DNA of 64,000 nt from Verrucomicrobiales bacterium (GCA_015075445.1 JABTUJ010000036.1:1-64000); one strand, 5' to 3'. Positions 48,915-58,610 are shown, numbered from the stretch's first letter. The notes: generated by a model not told the origin, from the letters alone. Numbers and translations are program-made.

Positions 48915-50267
48915 ATGACCATGAACCGTCGCCAGTTCCTCCACACCACCGCCGCCACCTCCGCCCTCTTGGGCGCGGTTCCGTTGCTCGGTGCCGACAG
49001 CTTCGGGTTTTACCGGACCGCTCTCATCGGGTGCGGCTGGTGGGGCATGAACATCCTGGGCGAGGCGATGAAGTACACGCCGCCGCCCCCGGGCGGAAAA
49101 CGCTGCCGCGTGGTGGCGGTCTGCGATGTGGATCAGACCGCCCGGGATCAGGCCGCGGAGAAGGTGACCTCGCTGACCGGCGAGCAGCCCAAGGCCTACC
49201 GCGATTACCGGGAGATGCTGGCCGCCCAGCGGCCCGAGATCGTGATTGTGGCCACGCCCGACCACTGGCATGCCCTGGCGACGGTGGACTCGGTCATGGC
49301 CGGCGCCCATGTGTATGTCGAGAAGCCCGTCGGCCACACCATCATGGAAGGCCAGGCCATGGTCCGCGCCGCCCGCAAACAAGGCAAGGTGGTGCAGGTC
49401 GGCTTCCATCGCCGGGTTTCGCCCCACAACCTCTCCGGGCTCAAGTTCCTGCGGGAAGGCAAGGCGGGGAAGATCGGGTTCATCCGCGCATTCGTGCACT
49501 ACAGCGGCGCGACTGGCCCCGAACGGCCCACGGCGAATATCGAGCCTCCCAAGGGCCTCGACTGGGACCTCTGGTGCGGTCCGGCCCCGCTGCGGCCCTT
49601 CAACCCGCTGATCCATCCCCGCGGCTTTCGCAGCTTCTCGGATTACGCCAACGGACAGCTCGGGGACTGGGGCGTGCACTGGATGGACCAGGTCCTGTGG
49701 TGGAGCGAGGAGAAGTGGCCGCGCCGCGTCTTCTCGACCGGCGGCCGGCCGATCCGCGGCCCTGCCATTTCCCTGCCGGATTTTCAGACGACCGACACCC
49801 CGGATTGCCAGTCGGCCGTCTTCGAGTTCGAGTCCTTCACCCTCGAGTGGGAGCATCGCATCTTCGGCGGCAACGAGACCGACAAGGGCGAAAACGTCGG
49901 GTGCTACTTCTACGGCACCGAAGGCATCTTCCACATGGGATGGCGGGACGGGTGGGCGTTCTATCCCGCCGACAAGAACAAGCCGGTGATTCGTGAGCCG
50001 GCCCAGCTCCACGAGCCGGACCAGCAGAATATCGAGGAGCTGTGGACGGACTTCATCGCGGCAATCCGGGACAACACCCTGCCCACCTGCGACATCGAAC
50101 TGGGGCATCGCTCGACCAACCTGAGCCTGCTGGCGATGCTCTCGATGAAGGCCGGGCGCTCCATCGAGTGGGACGGACGCCGCGAAGTCATCGTGGGCGA
50201 TCCTTACGCCAGCAGCCTGCTCCGGCGCGCCTATCGGCCCGGGTACCGCTACCCCGTCGTGCTCTGA
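48915..50267 (+). CDS. Gfo/Idh/MocA-family oxidoreductase, Tat-type signal
   Basis: 450 residues from the ATG at 48915 (a second ATG is at 48921). NRRQFLHTTAATSALLGA is a twin-arginine-like export signal. The NAD(P)-binding domain follows (TALIGCGWWGMNILGE, VVAVCDVD) with VATPDHWHA and the catalytic EKPVGHT at the domain joint. The C-terminal domain has GDWGVHWMDQVLWW. Such exported MocA oxidoreductases are abundant in Verrucomicrobiota and Planctomycetota and usually act on sugars or sugar acids. Substrate unknown. Confidence 0.92.
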   Translation: MTMNRRQFLHTTAATSALLGAVPLLGADSFGFYRTALIGCGWWGMNILGEAMKYTPPPPGGKRCRVVAVCDVDQTARDQAAEKVTSLTGEQPKAYRDYREMLAAQRPEIVIVATPDHWHALATVDSVMAGAHVYVEKPVGHTIMEGQAMVRAARKQGKVVQVGFHRRVSPHNLSGLKFLREGKAGKIGFIRAFVHYSGATGPERPTANIEPPKGLDWDLWCGPAPLRPFNPLIHPRGFRSFSDYANGQLGDWGVHWMDQVLWWSEEKWPRRVFSTGGRPIRGPAISLPDFQTTDTPDCQSAVFEFESFTLEWEHRIFGGNETDKGENVGCYFYGTEGIFHMGWRDGWAFYPADKNKPVIREPAQLHEPDQQNIEELWTDFIAAIRDNTLPTCDIELGHRSTNLSLLAMLSMKAGRSIEWDGRREVIVGDPYASSLLRRAYRPGYRYPVVL

Positions 50268-50273
50268 GTCACC

Positions 50274-52721
50274 TCACTCGTAGATCGTGTAAACGGTGTC
50301 GCCGAGGACAAACTGGACGTTCTGCCCCAGCGCCAGCCAGGGGCGGACCTCAGGGCTTTTCAGGACCAGATCGAAGTATTCGGCCGAGTTGAACTGGATC
50401 CGAAGCTGCCGGGCCTGCGGCGCCTGCTGGACTCGCGCATCGAGCCACTGATCACCGTTCTGGAAGAATGTCCGGCCGCCCACAAACCGGCTCGGCACCG
50501 CAAGGCCCCCTTCCGCGGCGGGCTTGACCCGCGCCGCCTGAACGGGCTGTGGCAGGGCGTTCGGGGGCAGCGCGATCCGGGGACGAGGAGCGGCGGTCAC
50601 GACGGCACCGCCGGGTCCGGCCGGCAGCGAGGTGGGCGGGGCAACCGTCGGAGCCGGAGCCGACGCGAGGAGACGCTCGGCTTCAACCCCGGCCGCGCTC
50701 AACGCCGCGTCGACTTGATCGGCTGATTTCTGGGCCAGGCCATAGCGTGCGGCAGCGACGGCGCCCGCGCCCGTGCTCCGGGCGGGGGCGCTAGTGAACG
50801 CCTGCCGGGCCACCTCGTACCGGCCCGCTTCCGCTCGGAGATGCGGCACGGACTGTTGCGCCAAAGGCACGCCGCGTCGCTCCTCGTCCTCGAGGATGAG
50901 AAAGGCCGTGTAAGGCGTCACGATCCCGTGCTGCCGGGCCAGGGCGACGACTTCATCGCGCAGTTCGGCGTTCTCGCCCCGGAGCCGAATCTCGTCCAGC
51001 AAGTAGCCGATGCGCCGCGTGGCCCAGAGCCGTGGGATGAACTCGTGGTCCGTCCGCTCGTTGGTAAAGGCCACCGGGAACTCGAACCGCCGGCCCGCTC
51101 CCCCTACCTTCCCTTCGAGCACGAGTTGGCCCTGGCCGGCGCCGGCATAGCGGCCGACGAGCACGAGTTGCTCCCCTTGGAACAGGTCGGGGAGCGGCGA
51201 GGGATGGAGTCGGTTCACCCGCAGCGCGGCCGGGAACTCGAGCTTCACCCCGGCCAGCACCGGGTCCTTCACCTTGGTGAAAAAGCGCGAGACCTTCACC
51301 TCGAGATCCTCCTCGGGCAGCACGTACTCGCTCGTGGCGTGTGTGCTTTCGGTGAGCCGGTCCAGGAGATGGGTGTTTACGTCGTGGCCAATGCCGAAAC
51401 AGAACACCCGCGTCTGACCTTCGCCGGTGCGCGCCGCCCGCGCCGTGTCGAGGACGATGCGGTCCAGGTCGGTTTCGCCCACCGTAGGCAGGCCGTCGGT
51501 GAGGAAGATGACGGTGCGGGGGCGTTCGGCGCCGGCCGGCAGCAGGCCAAGGGCGCGCTGCAACGCCTCGTGGATGGCGGTGCCGCCGATGGGCTTGAGC
51601 TCCCGGATGAACTCGAGGGCGCGGTCACGGTTCGCGCGGGAGGCCTCGACCACGCGGCTGAAAAGGGCCTCGGGTTCGGTCGAGAACCGGACCACGTCGA
51701 AGCGGTCCTGGTCGTTGAGGTTCTCGACGCAGAAACGCAGGGCGTTCTTGGCCTGCTCGAGCTTCCGGCCCGCCATTGAACCCGAAGTGTCGAGCACGAG
51801 CACGACGTCCTTGGGCAGGACATGCCGGGTGTCGGCCTCGAAGCCCGGTGACGCCAGGAGCAGGAAATAGCCGTCCTCGCCCGTGGCGGGCCAGGTCATG
51901 AGATTCAGGCCGAGGTGCCCCGGCTCCGCGGCGAAGAAGAGCTGGAAGTCCGTGTCCGGCTTCGCGTCGCGCGCTTCGAAGCCCACCGTGGCCCGGCGAT
52001 CTCCGTGGCGGGTGAGGTCCACCTGGTGGCTGGGCGAATAGACGGACTTGAGGGGGCGCGTCGTCTCGAGGTCGAGCTTCACGCGCACGCTCGGGATGGG
52101 TTTGGCGGAGAACTTCTCGGTGTTCAGCGGGTAACGGTAGCCGACCAGCCCGGCGTCGGCGCGGAGCAGTTGCGTGTACGTGAGCTTCACCTGTTTCTTG
52201 CTGCGCGGTTCGATGGGGAAGATGCGCACCTTGAACAGGTCACGACCGACGTACTCGAGCAGGGCGGGATCGCGGTGTTTGCGGACGATGTCCTCGTAGA
52301 GCTGTCGCGCCTTGTCTGCCGCCAGGAGTTCGGCGGCCACCTGACGGCCGTTGATTTCCATGCTGAAACGGTCGATCTGCGCGCCTTTAGGCACCGGGAA
52401 GATGTAGGTCCCTTCGAGCTGCTGGTCGTTGGGGTTGTGGAACTCCTGGTCCACAGCCGTGGTGGCCACCTGGTCGCGCACGGTCACGTCCACGTGGTGA
52501 TACACGACCTCCAGGGGGGCAAAGGTGTGGACCCGGGGGGGCGGCACGGGGCGGGGTGGGGGAATGGGTCGAGGCGGCCGTGGCCCGGGCCAGACCGGCG
52601 GTGCGGGGATCACCACAGGCTCATGGACAATGATCAGGCCGTCGGCGACGGCGGGCGTCTGGGTGGCAACCGCCAGCAGCGCCAGCGCGCTCCAGCGGCG
52701 AAGGGCAACGATCGCGTTCAT
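50274..52721 (-). CDS. Secreted VIT and von Willebrand A domain protein
   Basis: 815 residues. Signal peptide 1-27, then a Pro-rich segment (40-62), a vault/inter-alpha-trypsin (VIT) domain about 70-190 (VDVTVRDQVATTAVDQEFHN, YIFPVPKGAQIDRFSMEING), and a VWA domain from about 304 with MIDAS DTSGSM (311-316) and LPTVGETD. The C-terminal part is low-complexity Ala/Pro followed by a small beta domain. Architecture like inter-alpha-trypsin inhibitor heavy chains; in bacteria a surface or periplasmic adhesion or sensing role is plausible. It is convergent with the oxidoreductase gene (6-bp gap). Confidence 0.9.
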   Translation of the reverse strand: MNAIVALRRWSALALLAVATQTPAVADGLIIVHEPVVIPAPPVWPGPRPPRPIPPPRPVPPPRVHTFAPLEVVYHHVDVTVRDQVATTAVDQEFHNPNDQQLEGTYIFPVPKGAQIDRFSMEINGRQVAAELLAADKARQLYEDIVRKHRDPALLEYVGRDLFKVRIFPIEPRSKKQVKLTYTQLLRADAGLVGYRYPLNTEKFSAKPIPSVRVKLDLETTRPLKSVYSPSHQVDLTRHGDRRATVGFEARDAKPDTDFQLFFAAEPGHLGLNLMTWPATGEDGYFLLLASPGFEADTRHVLPKDVVLVLDTSGSMAGRKLEQAKNALRFCVENLNDQDRFDVVRFSTEPEALFSRVVEASRANRDRALEFIRELKPIGGTAIHEALQRALGLLPAGAERPRTVIFLTDGLPTVGETDLDRIVLDTARAARTGEGQTRVFCFGIGHDVNTHLLDRLTESTHATSEYVLPEEDLEVKVSRFFTKVKDPVLAGVKLEFPAALRVNRLHPSPLPDLFQGEQLVLVGRYAGAGQGQLVLEGKVGGAGRRFEFPVAFTNERTDHEFIPRLWATRRIGYLLDEIRLRGENAELRDEVVALARQHGIVTPYTAFLILEDEERRGVPLAQQSVPHLRAEAGRYEVARQAFTSAPARSTGAGAVAAARYGLAQKSADQVDAALSAAGVEAERLLASAPAPTVAPPTSLPAGPGGAVVTAAPRPRIALPPNALPQPVQAARVKPAAEGGLAVPSRFVGGRTFFQNGDQWLDARVQQAPQARQLRIQFNSAEYFDLVLKSPEVRPWLALGQNVQFVLGDTVYTIYE

Positions 52722-53223
52722 GTCAGGTTAGACGGAAGACGCGTGGGATCGCCCGGGAACCTCGCCCTCCAGGCCTGTAGGCGCCGACGTGAGGAGGCGA
52801 GCTACCTCTGGCTCCTTCGCCTCCTCACGTCAACACCTCAAGGCATGAAGCACGGAGGGTGCAGGCTGGAAGCCCGCACCACAGGTTCAGAGCGCCTCCT
52901 CAGCGTAATTCCCGATGTTCGAAATCTGCGGAGGATTCAGAGGGCAGGGCCCGCCGATTGCGAACATAGGGATTACGGAGAGGCGGAGATTCCCTCCGCC
53001 CAATTCCCGATGTTCGAAATCTGCGGAGGATCCAGGGGCGAGGGGGTTCTCCACCGATGACGAGCATCGGGGATGGGGGAAGTGACGGGGTTCTCGGGGA
53101 TCGGCTCAGGGAGCAGGAACCGACTTGGCTGGGAGCCCCTTCTGCAATCTCCATTCTGCCTTCTGCATTCCGGTTCGTGGCGAGCGTTTGCCAAAGGCCG
53201 GTTGCGGGCGGAAGTTCCGACCC
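52722..53223. repeat. Repeat-rich intergenic region (P1 hairpin, P3 pair)
   Basis: It contains a P1 hairpin (left arm 52777-52799, right arm 52818-52838 with mismatches). A 31-bp direct repeat, AATTCCCGATGTTCGAAATC and onward, is at 52907-52940 and 53002-53035. Each copy is followed by a partial inverse (CGAACATAGGGATTA at 52961; GAGCATCGGGGAT at 53061), so each could form a stem. A TTCTGCATTC-type low-complexity run is at 53140-53170. No gene is supported; the VIT gene and sixA promoters must lie here. Confidence 0.75.
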
Positions 53224-53727
53224 ATGGAGCTCTACGTGCTGCGACACGGGATTGCGGAGGACCGGCAGACCTGGAAAGGCGCGCGGGACAGCGAACGTCC
53301 GTTGACGCTAAAGGGTCTCGAGCGGCTCCACCAGATCGTGGACGCCATCGAGGCGCTCGAGCTTGAGTTCGAACGCGTGCTGTCGAGCCCCTTCCGTCGG
53401 GCGCGCCAGACGGCCGAGCTGGTATCCGACCGGCTGAAGCTGGGCGCGCATCTCGAGTTCACCCCGCACCTGGCCATCCCGCCGGCGTCGGCCCGGCTGA
53501 TCGAGCAGATCAACGCCCTGCGCCCGTTGCCGAGAAGCGTGTTGCTGGTGGGGCATGAACCGCATCTGAGCGAGCTGATTTCGCTGCTGGTGACGGGGGG
53601 ACCTGGCCTGGGCCTGACGCTCCGGAAAGGGGGGTTGGCCAAGCTCGAGGTCGAGGGGTTGCAGGCGGCCCGGTGCGCCGCGCTCGAATGGCTGCTCACG
53701 CCCAGACAGATGCGCCTGATGCGTTGA
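53224..53727 (+). CDS. sixA: SixA-type phosphohistidine phosphatase
   Basis: 167 residues of the histidine phosphatase superfamily. MELYVLRHGIAED has the RHG motif (7-9), SSPFRRARQTAE the second arginine, and LLVGHEPHLSEL the second catalytic His (111). SixA removes phosphate from phosphohistidine, for example on PTS phosphocarrier or sensor-kinase HPt domains; the partner here is not known. Short and without insert, as typical. Confidence 0.9.
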   Translation: MELYVLRHGIAEDRQTWKGARDSERPLTLKGLERLHQIVDAIEALELEFERVLSSPFRRARQTAELVSDRLKLGAHLEFTPHLAIPPASARLIEQINALRPLPRSVLLVGHEPHLSELISLLVTGGPGLGLTLRKGGLAKLEVEGLQAARCAALEWLLTPRQMRLMR

Positions 53728-53768
53728 AGCCGCGGACGGGCAGAACGTCCAACCAGACTGTGAAACAC

Positions 53769-54167
53769 ATGAAGTCCATCCTCGCGAGCCTGGTCCTCGC
53801 GGGCCTGACCCTGGGCGTGGGCACGGGCTGTTCGCACTGCCGGTCCCACTCCATCACCTACCTGGGCGTTGCCCGACCCGCTCCCACCGACCCGGTCCAA
53901 ATCGAGATCCTCCAGACGCCGCCCGAGCGCGCCCATGATCGCCTGGGCGAAGTGGTCATCGACGCTTCCCTCAACCCTCCGCCGTCCGTGCAGAAGATCG
54001 AAGCCCGGCTCCGGCGCGAGGCGGCGAAACTCGGGGCCGACGCCGTGCTGATCGCGCAGGACCAAGCCACGACGACCGGGCTCTGGGTGGGTGGACCGTG
54101 GTGGGGGCCCACCGTGAACACGGTTCAGTCCCGCATCATCGTGGGCGTGGCGCTCAAGTATCGCTAA
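53769..54167 (+). CDS. Small putative lipoprotein, unknown
   Basis: 132 residues. The N-terminus MKSILASLVLAGLTLGVGTG-CSHC looks like a lipoprotein signal: a lipobox-like TG-C leaves Cys21 as the likely lipidated residue. The mature part has EILQTPPERAHDRLGEVVID and LRREAAKLGADAVLIAQDQ, resembling small bacterial lipoproteins that share this YbjQ/DUF-like helix-strand pattern. No firm family assignment. It ends by a 4-bp overlap with the convergent DUF3365 gene stop. Confidence 0.6.
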   Translation: MKSILASLVLAGLTLGVGTGCSHCRSHSITYLGVARPAPTDPVQIEILQTPPERAHDRLGEVVIDASLNPPPSVQKIEARLRREAAKLGADAVLIAQDQATTTGLWVGGPWWGPTVNTVQSRIIVGVALKYR

Positions 54168-54760
54168 AACTCAAGCGGGATCCGCACGATCAGTCCGCCC
54201 ATGACGTCTCCCCGGCGGAAGTCGCGACGGGGACTGGCGGCATGTTCGTTGTGGCACGTGACGCAGGACTCGAGGACCGCCCGGTCGGGATAAACGGCCG
54301 TGAAGTAGCTGCGGCCCCCCAGGAGTTCCTCGGTGTAGAAGTTGGCCTCGGGCTCTCGGGCGACGGCCTCGAGACCGGCCTTCTCGACGTCGGTTTGCGG
54401 GCCATGACTCGGGTTGATGGGCCAGAGCGAGCGCAGTGTGTAGGAGAACTCGGCGCCGCGCTGCTGAATGCCCGTCGCGGCGTGGCGCAGCAACTGCGCG
54501 TGTATGGGCAGGCAGGGCTTCCCCTCCCAGTCCTGGGCTACCTGGATATGGCGCCCGTCGACGGCCAGACGTTCAACCACCAGCCGGGCGTACGCCTCCC
54601 GATCCGCGGCGATCACCGAGTGCAGCGAGTCGGCAAACTTGCGCGGGCTGATCGTGGTGAGCTTGTGCGCCTTGTCCGGCGCCGGTTCTGCGGCAAACAG
54701 CCAGAGGGCCGCGACGCCCGTGGCGGCGATCGCGCCCCAGATCAACGTGTGGTTCTTCAT
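54164..54760 (-). CDS. Monoheme DUF3365/Tll0287-like protein
   Basis: 198 residues from the ATG at 54760. An N-terminal membrane or signal segment (LIWGAIAATGVAALWLFAA) is followed by a helical domain with VVERLAVDGRHIQVAQDWEG and a single CxxCH heme site CVTCH at 166-170. This pattern is that of the DUF3365 (Tll0287-like) heme-sensor domain, here without a kinase or other output domain. Probably periplasmic; redox or ligand sensing is an inference. Confidence 0.8.
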   Translation of the reverse strand: MKNHTLIWGAIAATGVAALWLFAAEPAPDKAHKLTTISPRKFADSLHSVIAADREAYARLVVERLAVDGRHIQVAQDWEGKPCLPIHAQLLRHAATGIQQRGAEFSYTLRSLWPINPSHGPQTDVEKAGLEAVAREPEANFYTEELLGGRSYFTAVYPDRAVLESCVTCHNEHAASPRRDFRRGDVMGGLIVRIPLEF

Positions 54761-54789
54761 CGCACCCAAACAACTGCCAGCGAGGCAGC

Positions 54790-56502
54790 TCAGTCAGTCG
54801 GTTCGCGGAGTTGGAGGATCCGGTTCACGTCCAGGTCGGTCCAGGTCTGAACGCGCCCCGAAGGCCAGCGGACCTCGAGTCGTTCGACACGCGACGCCGG
54901 GCCGAGCCCGAAGTGGACGCGCTTGTCGCTCTGGAACAGGAAACCGGTAGAGCACGTGGCCTCGGCCTTCCACACCCGGCCGCCCGCCGTGACCGTAAGG
55001 AGGGCGCCGTAGGCGTCGCGATTCGAGCGGGTGCCTTCGAGTTCGACCGTGAGCCAGCGGTTGGCCGAGCGGTCCTGATTGCGGAGCAGGATCACGCGGT
55101 TGGCCAGCGGCGTGATCAGCAGATCCACCCGGCCGTCGTTGTCGAAATCCAGCGTGGCACTGCCGCGGCCGTTGACGGGATGGCGGAAGAACGCCCCGCC
55201 GCGCGCGGCGGCATCTGTGAACCGGGCTTGGCCGTCGTTCTCCAGCAGCAGGCTCAGCGTGCCGGGAAGCGTGAACGCGTCGCCGTTCGTCACGAACAGG
55301 TCCCGGTCACCGTCGTTGTCGAAGTCCAGTTGAACGCCGCCCCAGCCGACGTAGGGCTGGGTGATCCGACCCAGGCCGGAGGCGTACATGCGGTCTTCGT
55401 AGAAACCCTTCGGATGACGCAGGTAGAGCGAACCATAACCGAGGCGCGTGACGAAGATGTCCATCAACCCGTTGCCGTTGAGGTCGCCGACGGCGGCGTT
55501 CATCGAGCCGGGGGCTTCGCCGATCGAGTTGAAGGCCACACCCGAGGCGAGGGCGACGTCGCGGAAACGGCCCTGGCCGTCGTTGAGCCACAGCGCATTC
55601 GGCGTGTCGTCGTTCGACACGTACAAATCCGTGTCGCCGTCCCAGTCGGCATCGAAGGCCGAGACCGACATCGCGCGATGGCCCGGTGCGTACAAGCCCG
55701 CCGCTTTGGTAACGTCCTCGAACGTGCCGTCGCCGCGGTTCCGATACAGCACGTTGGCTTCACCCGGGTAGGCGAGCGGACCCGGATAGGCGCCCGGGTT
55801 CTGTTCCGACACCGTGCTGGGATCGAACGTGAGGTAGTTCGCCACGAAAAGGTCCAGCCGACCGTCGCGGTCGGCATCCAGCCACACCGCCGAAATGCCG
55901 GTGCCCGTGTCGCCCACGCCAGCGCGTGCGGTCACTTCCTCAAACGTGCCATCGCCTCGGTTCCGGTAGAGCAGATTGGCGCCGAAGTTCACCACATAAA
56001 GGTCCGGGTAACCGTCGTTGTCGAAATCACCTGCGGCGGCGGCGCTGGCGAAGCCGCTCCCCGCGAGGCCCGCCCGCTGCGTGACGTCCTCGAACGTGCC
56101 GTCCCCGCGGTTGCGGTAGAGCCGGTTGGGCTCGCGCGGTTGGGTGTACTTCGATGACGTCACGCCCGCCAAAGGTCCCCAGTTGACCAGGAAGATGTCC
56201 ACCCAGCCGTCACGATCATAGTCCAACACCGCCCCTCCCGCGCCGTTGGACAACAGGATGTTCGCAATCCGGTCGTGGCAGAACTGGTGGACGAAATCCA
56301 GGCCTGCGCGGGCGCTGACGTCCGCGAAACCGTCGTTCGGGCCGGCCGCGATGGGGGGGATCAGAGGAGAAGGCGGTGGCGCAGCGGCCCAGCCGGAGAG
56401 GACCGTCGCCGTTAGCACGGCGATCAGCCCGGCCCGACACCGGATCGGACGGTTCCCTACACCGGAATGCAGAAGGGAGAATGCAGAATGCAGAAGCAGC
56501 AT
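54790..56502 (-). CDS. CRTAC1-type FG-GAP/UnbV protein
   Basis: About 570 residues from an ATG at 56502. FG-GAP repeats (DYDRDGWVDIFLVNWG, DFDNDGYPDLYVVNFG, DADRDGRLDLFVANYL) build a propeller, and the ASPIC/UnbV domain is at the C-terminus (LEGTRSNRDAYGALLTV, CSTGFLFQSDKRVHFGLG). Signal peptide about residues 20-45 (GLIAVLTATVLSGWAAA). The first 15 residues are encoded by a copy of a dispersed low-complexity repeat (LLHSAFSLLHSG), so a GTG downstream may be the true start. Likely secreted, function unknown. Confidence 0.82.
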   Translation of the reverse strand: MLLLHSAFSLLHSGVGNRPIRCRAGLIAVLTATVLSGWAAAPPPSPLIPPIAAGPNDGFADVSARAGLDFVHQFCHDRIANILLSNGAGGAVLDYDRDGWVDIFLVNWGPLAGVTSSKYTQPREPNRLYRNRGDGTFEDVTQRAGLAGSGFASAAAAGDFDNDGYPDLYVVNFGANLLYRNRGDGTFEEVTARAGVGDTGTGISAVWLDADRDGRLDLFVANYLTFDPSTVSEQNPGAYPGPLAYPGEANVLYRNRGDGTFEDVTKAAGLYAPGHRAMSVSAFDADWDGDTDLYVSNDDTPNALWLNDGQGRFRDVALASGVAFNSIGEAPGSMNAAVGDLNGNGLMDIFVTRLGYGSLYLRHPKGFYEDRMYASGLGRITQPYVGWGGVQLDFDNDGDRDLFVTNGDAFTLPGTLSLLLENDGQARFTDAAARGGAFFRHPVNGRGSATLDFDNDGRVDLLITPLANRVILLRNQDRSANRWLTVELEGTRSNRDAYGALLTVTAGGRVWKAEATCSTGFLFQSDKRVHFGLGPASRVERLEVRWPSGRVQTWTDLDVNRILQLREPTD

Positions 56503-56987
56503 CCAACCTGTGGTGCAGGCTTCCCGCCCACGGTTGTGACGGGTCCACCGCTCGGCCTGCGGGCTACGGTGGGGCGGATTCTGCCCTCTGGAATCCTGGA
56601 ACTTCCCTTGAGCTTTGAGCTTTGAGCTTTGAGCTTCCCCTTTCGTCTCTTGCCCCGCCAGATCCCTGCTCACGGGGAAGGGCCCCGACGCCACGAGTTC
56701 CCGCCCGGCGGATGCGGTGCCGTGCCCGACCTCGTGCGGGTGGCGGAATGAAACTGGTTTGCCAGCGCCCATGCGCGCGGTAGTTGACACGACCCGCGCA
56801 CGGGCGTCCACCCGATTTGCCTTCACCGGGACGATTCCTGACGCGCGCGGGACCGCGACCGCCCGTAGGCGCCGACGTGAGGAGGCGTTTGGCAGGCGCC
56901 GACGTACGAAGGCGAAGAGACGTCGCCCCTTGCCCACAACGCCTCCTCACGTCGGCGCCTACAGCGGCGAATGGGGAGTTTCCGGGC
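56503..56987. repeat. Intergenic region with heptamer repeats and a double-arm hairpin
   Basis: At 56608-56635 the heptamer TTGAGCT is repeated four times. At 56865-56962 lies a P1 element with left arms 56865-56887 and a degenerate second arm at about 56894-56914, and a right arm at 56940-56962; this sits 26 bp beyond the pyrG stop and may serve as its terminator. No gene is seen. Confidence 0.8.
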
Positions 56988-58610
56988 TCAGCCGCCGACG
57001 CCCCGGGCCTGCTGCCGTTGGAGCACGGCGGCGATGAAGCCCTGGAAGAGCGGATGGGCGGCGTTCGGTTTGCTGCGGAACTCCGGATGGAACTGGCACG
57101 CCATGAAGAACGGATGCCCGGCCAACTCGACCAACTCGACCAGTTCGCCCCCGTGTGAGGTGCCGCTCAGGCGAAAGCCGGCGGCTTCGAACTCTTGGCG
57201 GTAGCGGTTGTTGAACTCGTAGCGGTGCCGGTGCCGTTCGTGCACGACAAACGCGCCGTAGAGCCGGGCCGCGCGCGAGTCCATCTTGAGTTGGATCTCC
57301 TGGGATCCCAGGCGCATCGTGCCCCCCAGCTCCGTCACCGTCTGCTGCTCCTCGAGCAGGGCGATGACCGGATGGGGCGTCGCGGCGTCGAATTCGGTCG
57401 AGTGGGCCTTTTCGAGGTTCAGGACGTGCCGGGCGAACTCGATGGTGGCGATCTGCATGCCGAGACACAGGCCCAGGTAGGGCAGTTGCTGCACCCGGGC
57501 ATACTGGGCGGCGGCGATCTTCCCCTCGATCCCGCGGTCGCCGAAACCGCCGGGCACCAGGATACCGCCGAGGCCTTTGAGCACCTTCTCGGCTCCCTCG
57601 CGCTCGATCTGCTCGGCCTCGATGCGTTCGACCTCCACCCCGCAATCGTTGGCCACGCCGCCGTGGGTGATGGCTTCGTAGACGGATTTGTAGGCGTCCG
57701 GCAAGCCGGTGTACTTGCCGACCACCCCGATGCGCACGCGGTGTTGCGGGGCGATGAGTTTGCGGATGGTGTCCTGCCAGCGGCTCATGTCGCCGGCGGG
57801 CTGGTCCAGTTGGAGCCGCTGGCAGACGAGTTCGTCCATCCGTTCGCGCTGGAGCATCAACGGCACCTCGTAAATGCTGTACTCGACGTCGCGCTCCTCG
57901 ATCACGGCCTCGTAGGGCACGTTGCAGAAAAGCGAGATCTTCTGCCGGACGTCCTTGGCGAGCGGCCGGTCGCAACGGCACACGAGAATCTGGGGCGCGA
58001 TGCCGATTTCGCGCAGCTTGGCGACGGACTGCTGGGTGGGTTTGGTCTTGAGCTCGCCGGCGGCCTTGATGAAGGGGACGTAGGTCACGTGGATGAACAG
58101 GGCGTTGTGCAGACCCTGTTCGAGGGCGAACTCGCGGATGGCCTCGAGGAACGGCAGGCCTTCGATGTCGCCGGTGGTGCCGCCGATCTCGGTGATGAGC
58201 ACATCGGCCTTCGAGGTCTCCGCCACGAGCCGGATCCGGTCCTGGATTTCGTCGGTGATGTGCGGGATGACCTGGACGGTCTTGCCGAGGTAACCGCCCT
58301 TGCGTTCGCGCTCGAGCACGTTCAGGTACACGCGCCCGCTGGTGAGGTTGTTCAGCTTGGTCAACTGGACGTGGGTGAACCGCTCGTAGTGGCCGAGGTC
58401 CAGGTCGGTCTCGGCGCCGTCGTCCGTGACGAACACCTCCCCGTGCTGGAACGGCGACATCGTGCCCGGATCCACGTTGATGTAGGGATCGAGCTTGACG
58501 AGGGTGACCTTGATCTTGCGCGACTCGAGGATCGCGGCGAGGGAGGCGGCGGCTATCCCCTTCCCCAGCGAGGACACCACACCGCCCGATACGAACACAT
58601 ACTTGGTCAT
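56988..58610 (-). CDS. pyrG: CTP synthase
   Basis: 540 residues. The ATG at 58610 gives MTKYVFVSGGVVSSLGKGI, the standard start of the amidoligase domain; ALGGTTGDIE-type IGGTTGDIE and CGVEVERIEAEQ connect to the C-terminal class I glutamine amidotransferase domain with the nucleophile Cys in GLCLGMQIA. The glutaminase His/Glu pair is in CQFHPEF. Converts UTP to CTP with glutamine. Length as in E. coli (545). Confidence 0.95.
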   Translation of the reverse strand: MTKYVFVSGGVVSSLGKGIAAASLAAILESRKIKVTLVKLDPYINVDPGTMSPFQHGEVFVTDDGAETDLDLGHYERFTHVQLTKLNNLTSGRVYLNVLERERKGGYLGKTVQVIPHITDEIQDRIRLVAETSKADVLITEIGGTTGDIEGLPFLEAIREFALEQGLHNALFIHVTYVPFIKAAGELKTKPTQQSVAKLREIGIAPQILVCRCDRPLAKDVRQKISLFCNVPYEAVIEERDVEYSIYEVPLMLQRERMDELVCQRLQLDQPAGDMSRWQDTIRKLIAPQHRVRIGVVGKYTGLPDAYKSVYEAITHGGVANDCGVEVERIEAEQIEREGAEKVLKGLGGILVPGGFGDRGIEGKIAAAQYARVQQLPYLGLCLGMQIATIEFARHVLNLEKAHSTEFDAATPHPVIALLEEQQTVTELGGTMRLGSQEIQLKMDSRAARLYGAFVVHERHRHRYEFNNRYRQEFEAAGFRLSGTSHGGELVELVELAGHPFFMACQFHPEFRSKPNAAHPLFQGFIAAVLQRQQARGVGG

